From Lachnospiraceae bacterium UBA3711 (GTDB taxonomy: Bacteria > Bacillota > Clostridia > Lachnospirales > Lachnospiraceae), in the NCBI GenBank assembly GCA_002371345.1, contig DFHY01000116.1:1-14904 (forward strand): a stretch of 14,904 bases of DNA, read 5' to 3'. The position numbers and the translations under genes were made by a program. The notes under the pieces were generated by a model, which made no database searches, was not told where the DNA came from, and was given only the letters and a program-made list of their open reading frames with translations. Shown here piece after piece: positions 1-7,177 of the stretch. Numbering within the stretch: the stretch's first letter is position 1; every line of letters starts with the position of its first letter.

Positions 1-527
1 TGGTGCTGCTGATGTTCTGCGGCGCTTGCGCGGGATCCACGGGAGGCGGTATGAAGGTCTCCAGAATCCAGGTTGCGGTTAAGACTATAGCGAAGGAACT
101 GGACAACGCGATTCATCCGAACAATGTGCGCAAGATAAAGTACGACGGGAAGCCTCTGGAGCATTCCGTTCTCCGCGGCATAAATGTGTTTATCGTGGCG
201 TATTTCCTGGTTATGGCGATCAGTATTCTCCTGATCTCTGTCGACGGATTTGACCTGGAGACGAACTTCACCGCGGTCACGGCGACGCTCAACAATATCG
301 GTCCCGGACTTGGGAAGGTAGGGCCGACCGCGAACTTCAGCGGATACAGCGCATTTTCAACCTGCGTGCTGATCTTCGACATGATCGCCGGCAGACTGGA
401 GATACTTCCGGTGCTGGTGCTGTTTTCCGCACATACATGGAAAGACGGAGAGCTGTTCTCAAGACCTGGGAGAGACAGGAAGACTGCCCGCGAAGCAGAT
501 GAGGCGCTGCTTGATGAGGGGTTCTGA
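1..527 (+). CDS. trkH: TrkH-family potassium uptake channel subunit, C-terminal part (5' truncated)
   Basis: The reading frame is already open at the window edge (first whole codon at base 3), so the N-terminal majority of this integral-membrane K+ channel subunit lies outside. Two pore-loop signatures of the TrkH/KtrB family are visible: CGACAGSTGGGMK near the start, matching the third selectivity loop, and TLNNIGPGLG about 95 residues in, matching the fourth. Hydrophobic stretches around VFIVAYFLVMAISILLIS and the final RLEILPVLVLF segment fit the last membrane helices, followed by a short charged tail. In this family the channel works with a cytoplasmic nucleotide-binding TrkA/KtrA partner; none is in the window, so it may lie upstream or elsewhere. 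About 100 bases separate the stop from the next gene, with no clear terminator between them. The family call is secure; Trk versus Ktr cannot be settled from this fragment. Confidence 0.93.
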   Translation, partial: VLLMFCGACAGSTGGGMKVSRIQVAVKTIAKELDNAIHPNNVRKIKYDGKPLEHSVLRGINVFIVAYFLVMAISILLISVDGFDLETNFTAVTATLNNIGPGLGKVGPTANFSGYSAFSTCVLIFDMIAGRLEILPVLVLFSAHTWKDGELFSRPGRDRKTAREADEALLDEGF

Positions 528-626
528 GTTTATAGCCAACGCCAAAAGTATTCTGACGCTGACTTATAAAGCCTCCTTCTGAATCAGTAGCGGATTGATG
601 TAAATAAAGAGTAACGGGGTGACACA

Positions 627-3600
627 ATGGACAAGAGAGAATATCAGGAGAAACTGCAGGAGATCAATCGTCTGATTGCGTCCGAGGACTATGAGGGAGC
701 TGCGGGTATCGCGGATTCCATAGACTGGAAGAGAGTCCGGAATGTGCAGACACTGGTTATGATCAGCGAGGTCTACGAGGCGCTGGAGCGCTATGAGGAC
801 AGCAAGGTTCTTCTGCTTCGCGCGTACCGGCGCAGTCCGGTGGGAAGGATGGTTCTGTACAGGCTGGTGGAGTGCTGTATCAAGCTGCGCCAGTTTGACC
901 AGGCTATCGAGTATTATTCGGAGTATGTCCAGGCTGCCCCGCATGATAACAATAAGTACATATTGAAGTACAAGATCTATCGCGGCAGGGGTTCGTCGCT
1001 GGATGAGCAGATAGATATCCTGAAAGAGTATCTGGATCAGGAATACAATGAGAAATGGGCCTATGAGCTGGCCCGTCTCGAGATCCAGGCGGGCCGCGTG
1101 CAGGAGGGCCTTGCCACCTGCGATGACCTTGTGCTCTGGTTCCACAGCGGCAAGTATGTAATCAAAGCCCTGGAGCTCAAGAAGAAGTACGCGCCGCTTA
1201 CTCCGAAGCAGCAGGAGATCTATGACAACCGCTTCAATGAGGAGGAAGAAGAGCTTGAGATCAGGCCGGAATCATATCTGAGCGAGGCGGCTTCACTGGC
1301 GAAGGCTGAGAGGGCGGCGGCGGCTCAGGAGGAGATCAAGAGTGAGCTGGCAGCCGATATCTCGCAGACTGCCAGAATTGAAGCGACGAAGGTTGAACTG
1401 TCACGCAAGGCCGAGGAGGCGCAGGCTGAGATTGGCCGCAAGGCTGAGGAGGCCAGAAAGGCATTGTCCGAGAAGCCGGCGGAAGATGCGGCCGAAGAGC
1501 AGCAGGCTGAGCCTGAGGTACCGGCAGAGGTTTCAGAAGCTCCGGCGCAGGAGCAGGTTAAAGCGGCCGTTGAAGAGCCTGCGAAGGGAGCTGTTAAAGA
1601 AGCCGCCGAAGCTGCGGCAGAAGCACCGGTGATGGGAGCTGCGGCAGAAGCAACTGTGATGGAAGCTGTGGCAGAAGCACCGGTGATGGAAGCTGCGGCA
1701 GAAGCACCGGTGATGGAAGCTGCTGAGACGCCCGTACAGGCTGTGGTTTCTGAAGTGCGGGCTGAAGAGCCGCAGGCTGAGCCTGAGGTGCCGGCAGAGG
1801 CTTCAGAAGTACCGGCGCAGGAGCCGGTTAAGGCAGTCGTTGAAGAACCGGAACAGCAGCCGGTTAAGTCAGCAGCTGAAGCTCCGGCGCAGGAGCCGGT
1901 GAAAGAGGCTGCCGAAGAGCCTTCTCAGGAGAATAAGGAAGAGGAGCCGGTTCTTGATGAACTGAATAAGGCAGCTATGGCAGCGGCGGGACTTGCTGCC
2001 GCAGGAGCGGCGGCTTCCTTCATCGGAAGCGCTGAGGCAGGGCAGGAGGATGCCGGTGACGACAAGGCTGAAGCGGATGCTTCTGAGAGCGCCGCTGCGG
2101 CTGATGCTGCGTTCCGGGAGCCTGCCGTGGATGTCACTCCGGAGAAGATGCAGGAGGAGATGATCCGCAGCATGCGAGAGATCGTGTCAGGGGTTGGCCC
2201 GAAGGATGCTCTCGCGGCGGATGAGGCAGTCCTTGATGAGGCGATCGAACAGTCGAAGGAGGATCAGGAGAACGCGGTTGCCGCGAGAGGAACGGACATG
2301 ACCTTCCGCGTTCCGGTGTCGGAAGCGTCTGCGAAGCGTCAGGCCGGACGCCTGACAATAGATGACATTCTTCTGTCCATGGGAGACAGAGGAGAACATG
2401 TTCGCAAGGTGACCGGCGGAAGCGTGATGTCCGCGAATGAAGAGGCGCAGATGACGGCGCAGCATCAGGCCGAGGCTAAGGCAGCGTCTTATGACGGCAT
2501 GAATGTATCCAGGGCGGATGATACGAAGGACGAGCCTGAGATTCCGCGCTTCCTCCGGGAAGATGTGCGTGAGGCCAGGCAGACTACGGAGATTCCGTCA
2601 GAACAGATAGCACAGGCCGACGACGCTCTCAGGGCGCAGATGGGACTGGAGAGCCGTGACAGAGCATCAGGAATAATTCTTGAAGAAGAGGCGGCGCCAG
2701 CCGATGCGGTTCATGAGCCGAAGGTGGAAGATCATGACATTGCCGAAAGCACTCCGCAGGTATCCGGCGCGGACATTGCGGCGGCGGCAGGCTTTATGAG
2801 CGCCGCGAAGGTTCCGTATACGAAAGAGATTGCCGAGGCAAAGACACGCAGGCTTCCTGTTGAGGAGATCCGCAAGCTCCACGAGGCGTATCTGAATGAG
2901 AACGCGGCGGCGGAAGAGGCGGCAAAGAACGCCTCACAGGCAGCGGAGAAAGCCGCGGAGATGGCTGAGGCCGAGGTGGCTGCAGCCGCAGGAGCCGTGG
3001 ATGAAGACGTCAGGATAGCGGACGCGCCGGGAGCATCCTTCAGGGAAGAGACAGGCGAAGCGGTGGGACAGCCTGCTCCGGCTGAAGCGCCAGACGGAAG
3101 ATCAGGCGCGGCGGAGCTTGGCGCAGCGGCTATTGCGGCGGGAGCCGGAGCGGCCGCGGCGCAGGCAGGATATGAGGCTGCGGCGCCAGAGATGACGCCG
3201 GCGCCCGGAACAGACGGTACAGACAGTCCCGCAAACAGGAGAATCGGCGAGCAGGTGATGCGTGAGGTTCCGAAGAGCGCTCCGGAGCCTGAGGTATTTA
3301 CCGGCAGGGCTCAGCTTCGTGAGAATCAGAGAGACCTGTTCAGAGGATTTACAAGTATAGGAAATCTTTCAGAGCAGATAGCCGGCGCTATCTGGCAGGC
3401 GGAAAACCGTAAGGATGACCGCACCAGCCGGAGCGGCAACATTCTGATCCTAGGAGCTCACGGCTGCGGTAAGACTACTATCGCGACAGGCATTGCGAAG
3501 GCGATCGCGGAGGACATGGGGACTCACTCTGTCAAGATGGCCCGCATATACGCCGCGGACCTGAACAGGAAGGACATCGCGGCCACTATCGCCAAGATCG

Positions 3601-4058
3601 CCGGCGGAGTTCTGATCGTCGAAGAGGCCGGAGACCTTGATGACGCTATAGTCGATCAGCTGACAACGGCAATGGAGTTCAGAACTGACGGGCTGATCAT
3701 GATCCTGGAGGACGAGCAGCGTTACATTCATGAGCTGCTTATGCGGCATCCGCGCTTTACCATGAAGTTCACGGCGCAGATCTATATTCCTGAGTACACG
3801 TCAGACGATCTGGTGAATTTCGGCCGGATCTATGCGGAGAGCAAGGATTATGTGTTCAGCGAGAAGGCTGTTGATGCCTGCAGGGACAGGATCGAGGCGG
3901 CGAAGAAGACCGGCGAGGCAGTGTCAGTGACAAATGTGATCGAATTGGTAGACCGCGCAATCAAGAGCGCGAATACATTTTTCCGCAGAATCGGCTCATC
4001 GAAGAAGAGGTACGACGAACAGGACCGTGTGATTCTCAGGGAAAAGGATTTCCGCTGA
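627..4058 (+). CDS. TPR-like / Ala-Glu-Pro-rich low-complexity / AAA (CbxX-like) ATPase protein of unknown role
   Basis: The product has 1143 residues in three parts. Residues 1-205 are amphipathic helical hairpins resembling tetratricopeptide repeats (for example VYEALERYEDSKVLLLRAYR, then RQFDQAIEYYSEYVQAAP), a likely protein-binding surface. Residues about 206-895 are dominated by Ala, Glu, Pro and Val with repeats at 290-408, several all-Ala-like stretches and no convincing membrane helix or signal peptide. Residues about 900-1143 form an AAA ATPase: Walker A GAHGCGKT at 943-950, a Walker-B-like GGVLIVEEAGDL at 993-1004, then RHPRFTMKF and IPEYTSDDL (1040-1060), which follow the order seen in CbxX/CfxQ/SpoVK proteins. 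Two positions differ from that family's usual pattern: E instead of D in Walker B (residue 999), and K instead of the arginine-finger R (residue 1047). It is probably a cytoplasmic remodelling ATPase or scaffold; substrate unknown. The start at 627 is preceded by a modest GGGGTG ribosome site. A terminator follows the stop. Confidence 0.9.
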   Translation: MDKREYQEKLQEINRLIASEDYEGAAGIADSIDWKRVRNVQTLVMISEVYEALERYEDSKVLLLRAYRRSPVGRMVLYRLVECCIKLRQFDQAIEYYSEYVQAAPHDNNKYILKYKIYRGRGSSLDEQIDILKEYLDQEYNEKWAYELARLEIQAGRVQEGLATCDDLVLWFHSGKYVIKALELKKKYAPLTPKQQEIYDNRFNEEEEELEIRPESYLSEAASLAKAERAAAAQEEIKSELAADISQTARIEATKVELSRKAEEAQAEIGRKAEEARKALSEKPAEDAAEEQQAEPEVPAEVSEAPAQEQVKAAVEEPAKGAVKEAAEAAAEAPVMGAAAEATVMEAVAEAPVMEAAAEAPVMEAAETPVQAVVSEVRAEEPQAEPEVPAEASEVPAQEPVKAVVEEPEQQPVKSAAEAPAQEPVKEAAEEPSQENKEEEPVLDELNKAAMAAAGLAAAGAAASFIGSAEAGQEDAGDDKAEADASESAAAADAAFREPAVDVTPEKMQEEMIRSMREIVSGVGPKDALAADEAVLDEAIEQSKEDQENAVAARGTDMTFRVPVSEASAKRQAGRLTIDDILLSMGDRGEHVRKVTGGSVMSANEEAQMTAQHQAEAKAASYDGMNVSRADDTKDEPEIPRFLREDVREARQTTEIPSEQIAQADDALRAQMGLESRDRASGIILEEEAAPADAVHEPKVEDHDIAESTPQVSGADIAAAAGFMSAAKVPYTKEIAEAKTRRLPVEEIRKLHEAYLNENAAAEEAAKNASQAAEKAAEMAEAEVAAAAGAVDEDVRIADAPGASFREETGEAVGQPAPAEAPDGRSGAAELGAAAIAAGAGAAAAQAGYEAAAPEMTPAPGTDGTDSPANRRIGEQVMREVPKSAPEPEVFTGRAQLRENQRDLFRGFTSIGNLSEQIAGAIWQAENRKDDRTSRSGNILILGAHGCGKTTIATGIAKAIAEDMGTHSVKMARIYAADLNRKDIAATIAKIAGGVLIVEEAGDLDDAIVDQLTTAMEFRTDGLIMILEDEQRYIHELLMRHPRFTMKFTAQIYIPEYTSDDLVNFGRIYAESKDYVFSEKAVDACRDRIEAAKKTGEAVSVTNVIELVDRAIKSANTFFRRIGSSKKRYDEQDRVILREKDFR
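1494..1850 (+). repeat. Two direct copies of an 87-base coding repeat, 270 bases apart
   Basis: Bases 1494-1580 and 1764-1850 encode two versions of a 29-residue module starting EE(Q/P)QAEPEVPAE and ending VEEP (protein residues 290-318 and 380-408). Most differences are single substitutions. A shorter, more diverged relative (APAQEPVKEAAEEP) follows the second copy. The offset is an exact multiple of three, so the reading frame is kept, consistent with in-frame duplication inside the low-complexity linker of the AAA protein. Confidence 0.85.
1614..1721 (+). repeat. Four tandem 27-bp in-frame repeats
   Basis: Four consecutive 27-base units encode (A/V)AEA(P/T)VM(G/E)A at protein residues 330-365. 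Units differ at only one to three bases, so the expansion is young or homogenised. The array sits between the two copies of the 29-residue repeat in the same low-complexity linker. The length is a multiple of three, so copy-number change would lengthen or shorten the linker without breaking the frame. Confidence 0.92.
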
Positions 4059-4094
4059 GCGGGGCTGACTTTGTTTTATCAAAAATGAAAATTT

Positions 4095-4138
4095 GGCAGG
4101 ATTTCCGTCTGTTTCCGGGAAATCCTGCCTGTCTTTTG
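4095..4138 (+). terminator. Rho-independent terminator after the AAA protein gene
   Basis: A perfect 12-bp stem, GGCAGGATTTCC (4095-4106) with GGAAATCCTGCC (4118-4129), encloses an 11-base loop and is followed by the T-rich run TGTCTTTTG. It lies 36 bases after the stop codon at 4058 and separates this transcript from the importer operon downstream. Confidence 0.88.
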
Positions 4139-4224
4139 TGAAATATGTCATGAGCGGTGAGACACAGATAGTATGTTTTGTCACAAATCACCATAAAGAT
4201 GTGATGCCCTGCCGGGGGGAATTG

Positions 4225-4253
4225 TTGACACTGGATTCCATCATTGATATACT
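4225..4253 (+). promoter_or_regulatory. Sigma-70/SigA promoter of the BMP importer operon
   Basis: A perfect -35 box TTGACA (4225-4230) is separated by exactly 17 bases from a -10 box TATACT (4248-4253, 5 of 6 consensus). Transcription should start near 4260, giving a leader of about 50 bases before the start codon at 4311. The upstream stretch 4156-4205 carries several GTGA/TCAC words that could be half-sites of a regulator, but no convincing single dyad. Confidence 0.85.
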
Positions 4254-4295
4254 GGTTTTGTAGCTATCTTGAATTGTATCGACATGTTCTCACAT

Positions 4296-4302
4296 AAGGA
4301 GG
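4296..4302 (+). promoter_or_regulatory. Ribosome binding site deciding the start at 4311
   Basis: AAGGAGG at 4296-4302 lies 8 bases before the ATG at 4311. An in-frame ATG exists at 4269, but it would put 14 polar residues ahead of the signal peptide and has no such site. Confidence 0.9.
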
Positions 4303-4310
4303 AAGTGTAT

Positions 4311-5555
4311 ATGAGAAAGTTTATAGCTTTGACGATGAGTGCTTTGTTGGCCATGTCGCTCTCGACAGCAGCGTTTGCGGCAGAGACAGAATCGGATATC
4401 GCGATTCCGGAAGATTTCAAGGCAGGTTTTATCTTCCTGCATGATGAGAACTCCACCTATGACCTGAACTTCATCAACGCCGCGAAGGAAGCGGCCGCGG
4501 ATCTCGGCATGAGCGAGGATCAGATCGTCCTGAAGACGAATGTTCCGGAAGGACAGGAGTGCTATGAAGAGGCCATGGATATGGCGGATCAGGGCTGCAG
4601 CATCGTCTTCGCGGACAGCTTCGGCCATGAGGACTACATGATCCAGGCGGCTCAGGAAGCTCCGGATGTCCAGTTCTGCCACGCAACCGGAACCAAGGCT
4701 CATACAGAAGGCCTTGACAACTATCACAACGCGTTCGCTTCCATCTATGAAGGAAGATTCCTTGCCGGCGTAGCGGCTGGCATGAAGCTGAACGAGATGA
4801 TCGAGAATGGCGATATCACCGAGGATGAAGCCAAGGTCGGATATGTCGGAGCATTTACCTATGCGGAGGTTATCTCCGGATTCACATCCTTCTTCCTGGG
4901 CGTGAGACATGAGTGCCCGACAGCGACTATGGAAGTCACCTTCACCGGTTCCTGGTATGACGAGACCGCTGAGAAGGAAGGCGCGAACACCCTGATCGCA
5001 GACGGCTGTGTCCTTATCTCACAGCACGCCGACTCAATGGGCGCTCCGACAGCCTGCGAAGCCGCCGGCGTTCCGGATGTCTCCTACAACGGCTCCACCA
5101 TCGACGCTGCTCCGAACACCTATATCATTTCCTCCAAGATCAACTGGGCTCCGTACTTCGAGAGCGCGATCATCGCCACTGTTCTCGGAGAGGAGATTCC
5201 GGTCGACTTTACAGGAACCCTTGCGACCGATTCCGTACAGCTGACCGAGCTTAACGAGGCAGTCGCGGCAGAGGGAACCGCTGAGGAGATCGAGGCTGTC
5301 AAGGCTGAGCTTGAGGCGGGCACCCTGCATGTATTCGACACCTCGACCTTCACCGTATTCGGCGAGGAGCTTGAGGACGGATTCGAAGCCGATGTCGATA
5401 CCGATCCGGAGTACGCGCCGGATACACCGGTTGTCTCTGACGGATATTATCATGAGTCAGAGTACAGATCAGCTCCGTACTTCGGTCTGTTCTATGACGA
5501 AGAAGGCAACGGCAGCCCGATCGACGGCATCACTCTTCTGGATGTCGCGTTCTAA
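4311..5555 (+). CDS. BMP-family (PnrA/TmpC-like) nucleoside ABC transporter substrate-binding protein
   Basis: This secreted binding protein of 414 residues should capture a nucleoside or related ligand for the importer encoded downstream. Residues 1-23 are a signal peptide (MRKFIALTMSALLAMSLSTA then AFA) with an expected signal-peptidase I cut at AFA/AE. The mature part shows the Bmp fold pattern: an early GFIFLHDENSTYDLNF strand-loop, the central GRFLAGVAAGMK helix, YVGAFTYAEVISGFTSFFLGV, and ISQHADSMGAPTACEAAGVP near the hinge. No lipobox cysteine is present, unlike most Gram-positive members, so the protein may be free or held another way. It is longer than the roughly 350 residues usual in the family, mainly through an acidic C-terminal segment (VKAELEAGTLHVFDTSTF onward). 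It is the first gene of the operon under the promoter at 4225. A purine or pyrimidine nucleoside ligand is inferred from family. Confidence 0.92.
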   Translation: MRKFIALTMSALLAMSLSTAAFAAETESDIAIPEDFKAGFIFLHDENSTYDLNFINAAKEAAADLGMSEDQIVLKTNVPEGQECYEEAMDMADQGCSIVFADSFGHEDYMIQAAQEAPDVQFCHATGTKAHTEGLDNYHNAFASIYEGRFLAGVAAGMKLNEMIENGDITEDEAKVGYVGAFTYAEVISGFTSFFLGVRHECPTATMEVTFTGSWYDETAEKEGANTLIADGCVLISQHADSMGAPTACEAAGVPDVSYNGSTIDAAPNTYIISSKINWAPYFESAIIATVLGEEIPVDFTGTLATDSVQLTELNEAVAAEGTAEEIEAVKAELEAGTLHVFDTSTFTVFGEELEDGFEADVDTDPEYAPDTPVVSDGYYHESEYRSAPYFGLFYDEEGNGSPIDGITLLDVAF

Positions 5556-5574
5556 GATTGTTTTAAACACCTGT

Positions 5575-5609
5575 AAGGCAGTGCAGAGATATTGTCTGTA
5601 CTGCCTTTT
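5575..5609 (+). terminator. Hairpin after the binding-protein gene, probable partial terminator
   Basis: AAGGCAGTGCAGA (5575-5587) pairs with TCTGTACTGCCTT (5595-5607), 13 pairs including one G-U, around a 7-base loop, and ends in four T residues. The T run is short and the downstream transporter genes have no promoter of their own that I can see. It therefore probably lowers read-through, so that the binding protein is made in excess over the membrane components. It may also protect the 3' end of the first cistron. Confidence 0.7.
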
Positions 5610-5644
5610 CAAACTCTGAGAGGTCAGTGCCGGAGGATTACACA

Positions 5645-7177
5645 TTGGATAACAGGATACCGGCCGTACAGATGCGCGGCATAACGAAGACATTCGGAAA
5701 GGTTGTGGCGAACCATGATGTTTCCATTGATATCCAGCGGGGAGAGATTCTCTCTCTTCTGGGAGAGAACGGATCCGGAAAGACGACGCTGATGAACATG
5801 CTGTCGGGGATCTACTGCCCGGATTCGGGGCAGATTGAGGTGGACGGAAAGGAGGTAAGCATCCGTTCGCCTAAAGATGCGCTTGGTCTTGGCATAGGAA
5901 TGATTCACCAGCACTACAAGCTGGTGGATGTCATGACGGCGACTGAGAATATCGTGCTGGGACTCAAGGAGGAAAAGTATGACCTGAAAGCCGCGTCCGG
6001 CCGTGTCAGGGATATATGCTCCAGATACGGATTTGACCTGAATCCGGATCAGAAGGTATATGACATGACGGTATCGCAGAAGCAGACTGTCGAGATAGTC
6101 AAGGTCCTGTACCGGAAGGCGGATATCCTTATCCTGGATGAGCCGACCGCGGTTCTGACTCCCCAGGAGACGGAGAAGCTGTTCGATGTTCTCCGGAACA
6201 TGAAGAAGGACAACAAGGCGGTCATTATCATTACTCATAAGCTGAATGAGGTTCTCGAGATATCTGACCGGGTTGACATTCTCCGCGCCGGAGAGTTTAT
6301 CGGGAGCCTGAAGACGAGCGAGACGAATGCCCAGGAGATGACCGATATGATGGTCGGGCACTCGGTCGCGTTGAATATAGACAGACCCGATCCGGTGGAT
6401 CCGAAGCCCAGGATCAGGATCTCTAACCTTACGGTTCGCAGTGAGGAGGGGCTTGTCAAGCTGGACAATGTCTCGTTCACTGCCAATTCCGGAGAGATTC
6501 TCGGCATTGCGGGTATCTCGAACAGCGGACAGAAGGAACTCCTGGAGGCGATCAGCGGACTGCAGCCGATTGAGACAGGTGACATCGCATATATCTATCC
6601 GGATGGAAGGGAAGTCAGCCTGATCGGCAAGGATCCGCTGGACATCCAGAGACTCGGGGTCTCGCTGTCATTTGTCCCGGAGGACCGTCTCGGCATGGGA
6701 CTTGTCGGCAACATGGATATGACGGACAACATGATGCTCCGCTCATTCCGCAAGGGACGCGGTGTGTTTGTGGACCGAGGAACGCCTAAGGGAGTCGCGA
6801 TGGATGTCAAGGACAATCTTGAGGTTGTCACACCGGGACTGAGTACGCCGGTGAGGCGCCTGTCGGGCGGAAATGTCCAGAAGGTTCTTGTCGGGCGTGA
6901 GATCGCTTCCGCTCCGTCGGTTCTTCTGACAGCGTACGCGGTGCGCGGCCTCGATATCAATTCATCCTACGCGATCTACGACCTTATGAATCAGCAGAAG
7001 CAGAGGGGCGTAGCTGTAGTGTATGTTGGTGAGGATCTTGACGTGCTTCTGGAGCTGGCCGACAGGATACTGGTTCTGTGCGGCGGCAAGGTATCCGGTA
7101 TTGTGGACGGCCGGAAGACAAACAAGTATGAGGTCGGAAGCATGATGACAACTCTCGGGGGAGGTGCGGCGACATGA
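5645..7177 (+). CDS. Nucleoside ABC importer, double-domain ATP-binding protein (NupO/RbsA-type)
   Basis: Two fused ABC domains power the importer at the cytoplasmic face. I place the start at TTG 5645 because GGAGG (5632-5636) lies 8 bases before it; the in-frame GTG at 5627 has its GAGAGG only 3 bases upstream. Counting from TTG (510 residues), domain 1 has Walker A GENGSGKTT at 40-48, Q-loop GMIHQHYK, a signature written MTVSQ at 141-145, Walker B LILDEPT with DE at 165-166, and H-loop His198. Domain 2 has a degenerate Walker A GISNSGQKE (290-298), PEDR, a canonical LSGGN signature (406-410), a Walker B region LLTAYAVRGLD without the acidic DE pair, and GEDLD where an H-loop His would be. 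Strong asymmetry is usual in this family. The last codon overlaps the next gene by ATGA. Confidence 0.93.
   Translation: MDNRIPAVQMRGITKTFGKVVANHDVSIDIQRGEILSLLGENGSGKTTLMNMLSGIYCPDSGQIEVDGKEVSIRSPKDALGLGIGMIHQHYKLVDVMTATENIVLGLKEEKYDLKAASGRVRDICSRYGFDLNPDQKVYDMTVSQKQTVEIVKVLYRKADILILDEPTAVLTPQETEKLFDVLRNMKKDNKAVIIITHKLNEVLEISDRVDILRAGEFIGSLKTSETNAQEMTDMMVGHSVALNIDRPDPVDPKPRIRISNLTVRSEEGLVKLDNVSFTANSGEILGIAGISNSGQKELLEAISGLQPIETGDIAYIYPDGREVSLIGKDPLDIQRLGVSLSFVPEDRLGMGLVGNMDMTDNMMLRSFRKGRGVFVDRGTPKGVAMDVKDNLEVVTPGLSTPVRRLSGGNVQKVLVGREIASAPSVLLTAYAVRGLDINSSYAIYDLMNQQKQRGVAVVYVGEDLDVLLELADRILVLCGGKVSGIVDGRKTNKYEVGSMMTTLGGGAAT

Noticed and set aside
528..626. Promoter between trkH and the AAA protein gene
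   Set aside because: The best pair (TTCTGA at about 569 with TAAATA 18 bases later) matches the consensus poorly, and no terminator precedes it, so read-through is equally likely.
564..1145. 193-codon open frame on the - strand
   Set aside because: It overlaps the TPR-like head of the AAA protein; the hydrophobic-looking translation is what antisense of Glu/Lys/Arg-rich helices tends to give.
1342..1632. 96-codon alternative frame inside the AAA protein gene
   Set aside because: It is an Arg/Leu-rich shadow produced by the repetitive Ala/Glu codons of the true frame.
5624..6361. 245-codon open frame on the - strand
   Set aside because: It is antisense to the first ABC domain, whose Walker A, Walker B and H-loop are clear; there is no independent support.
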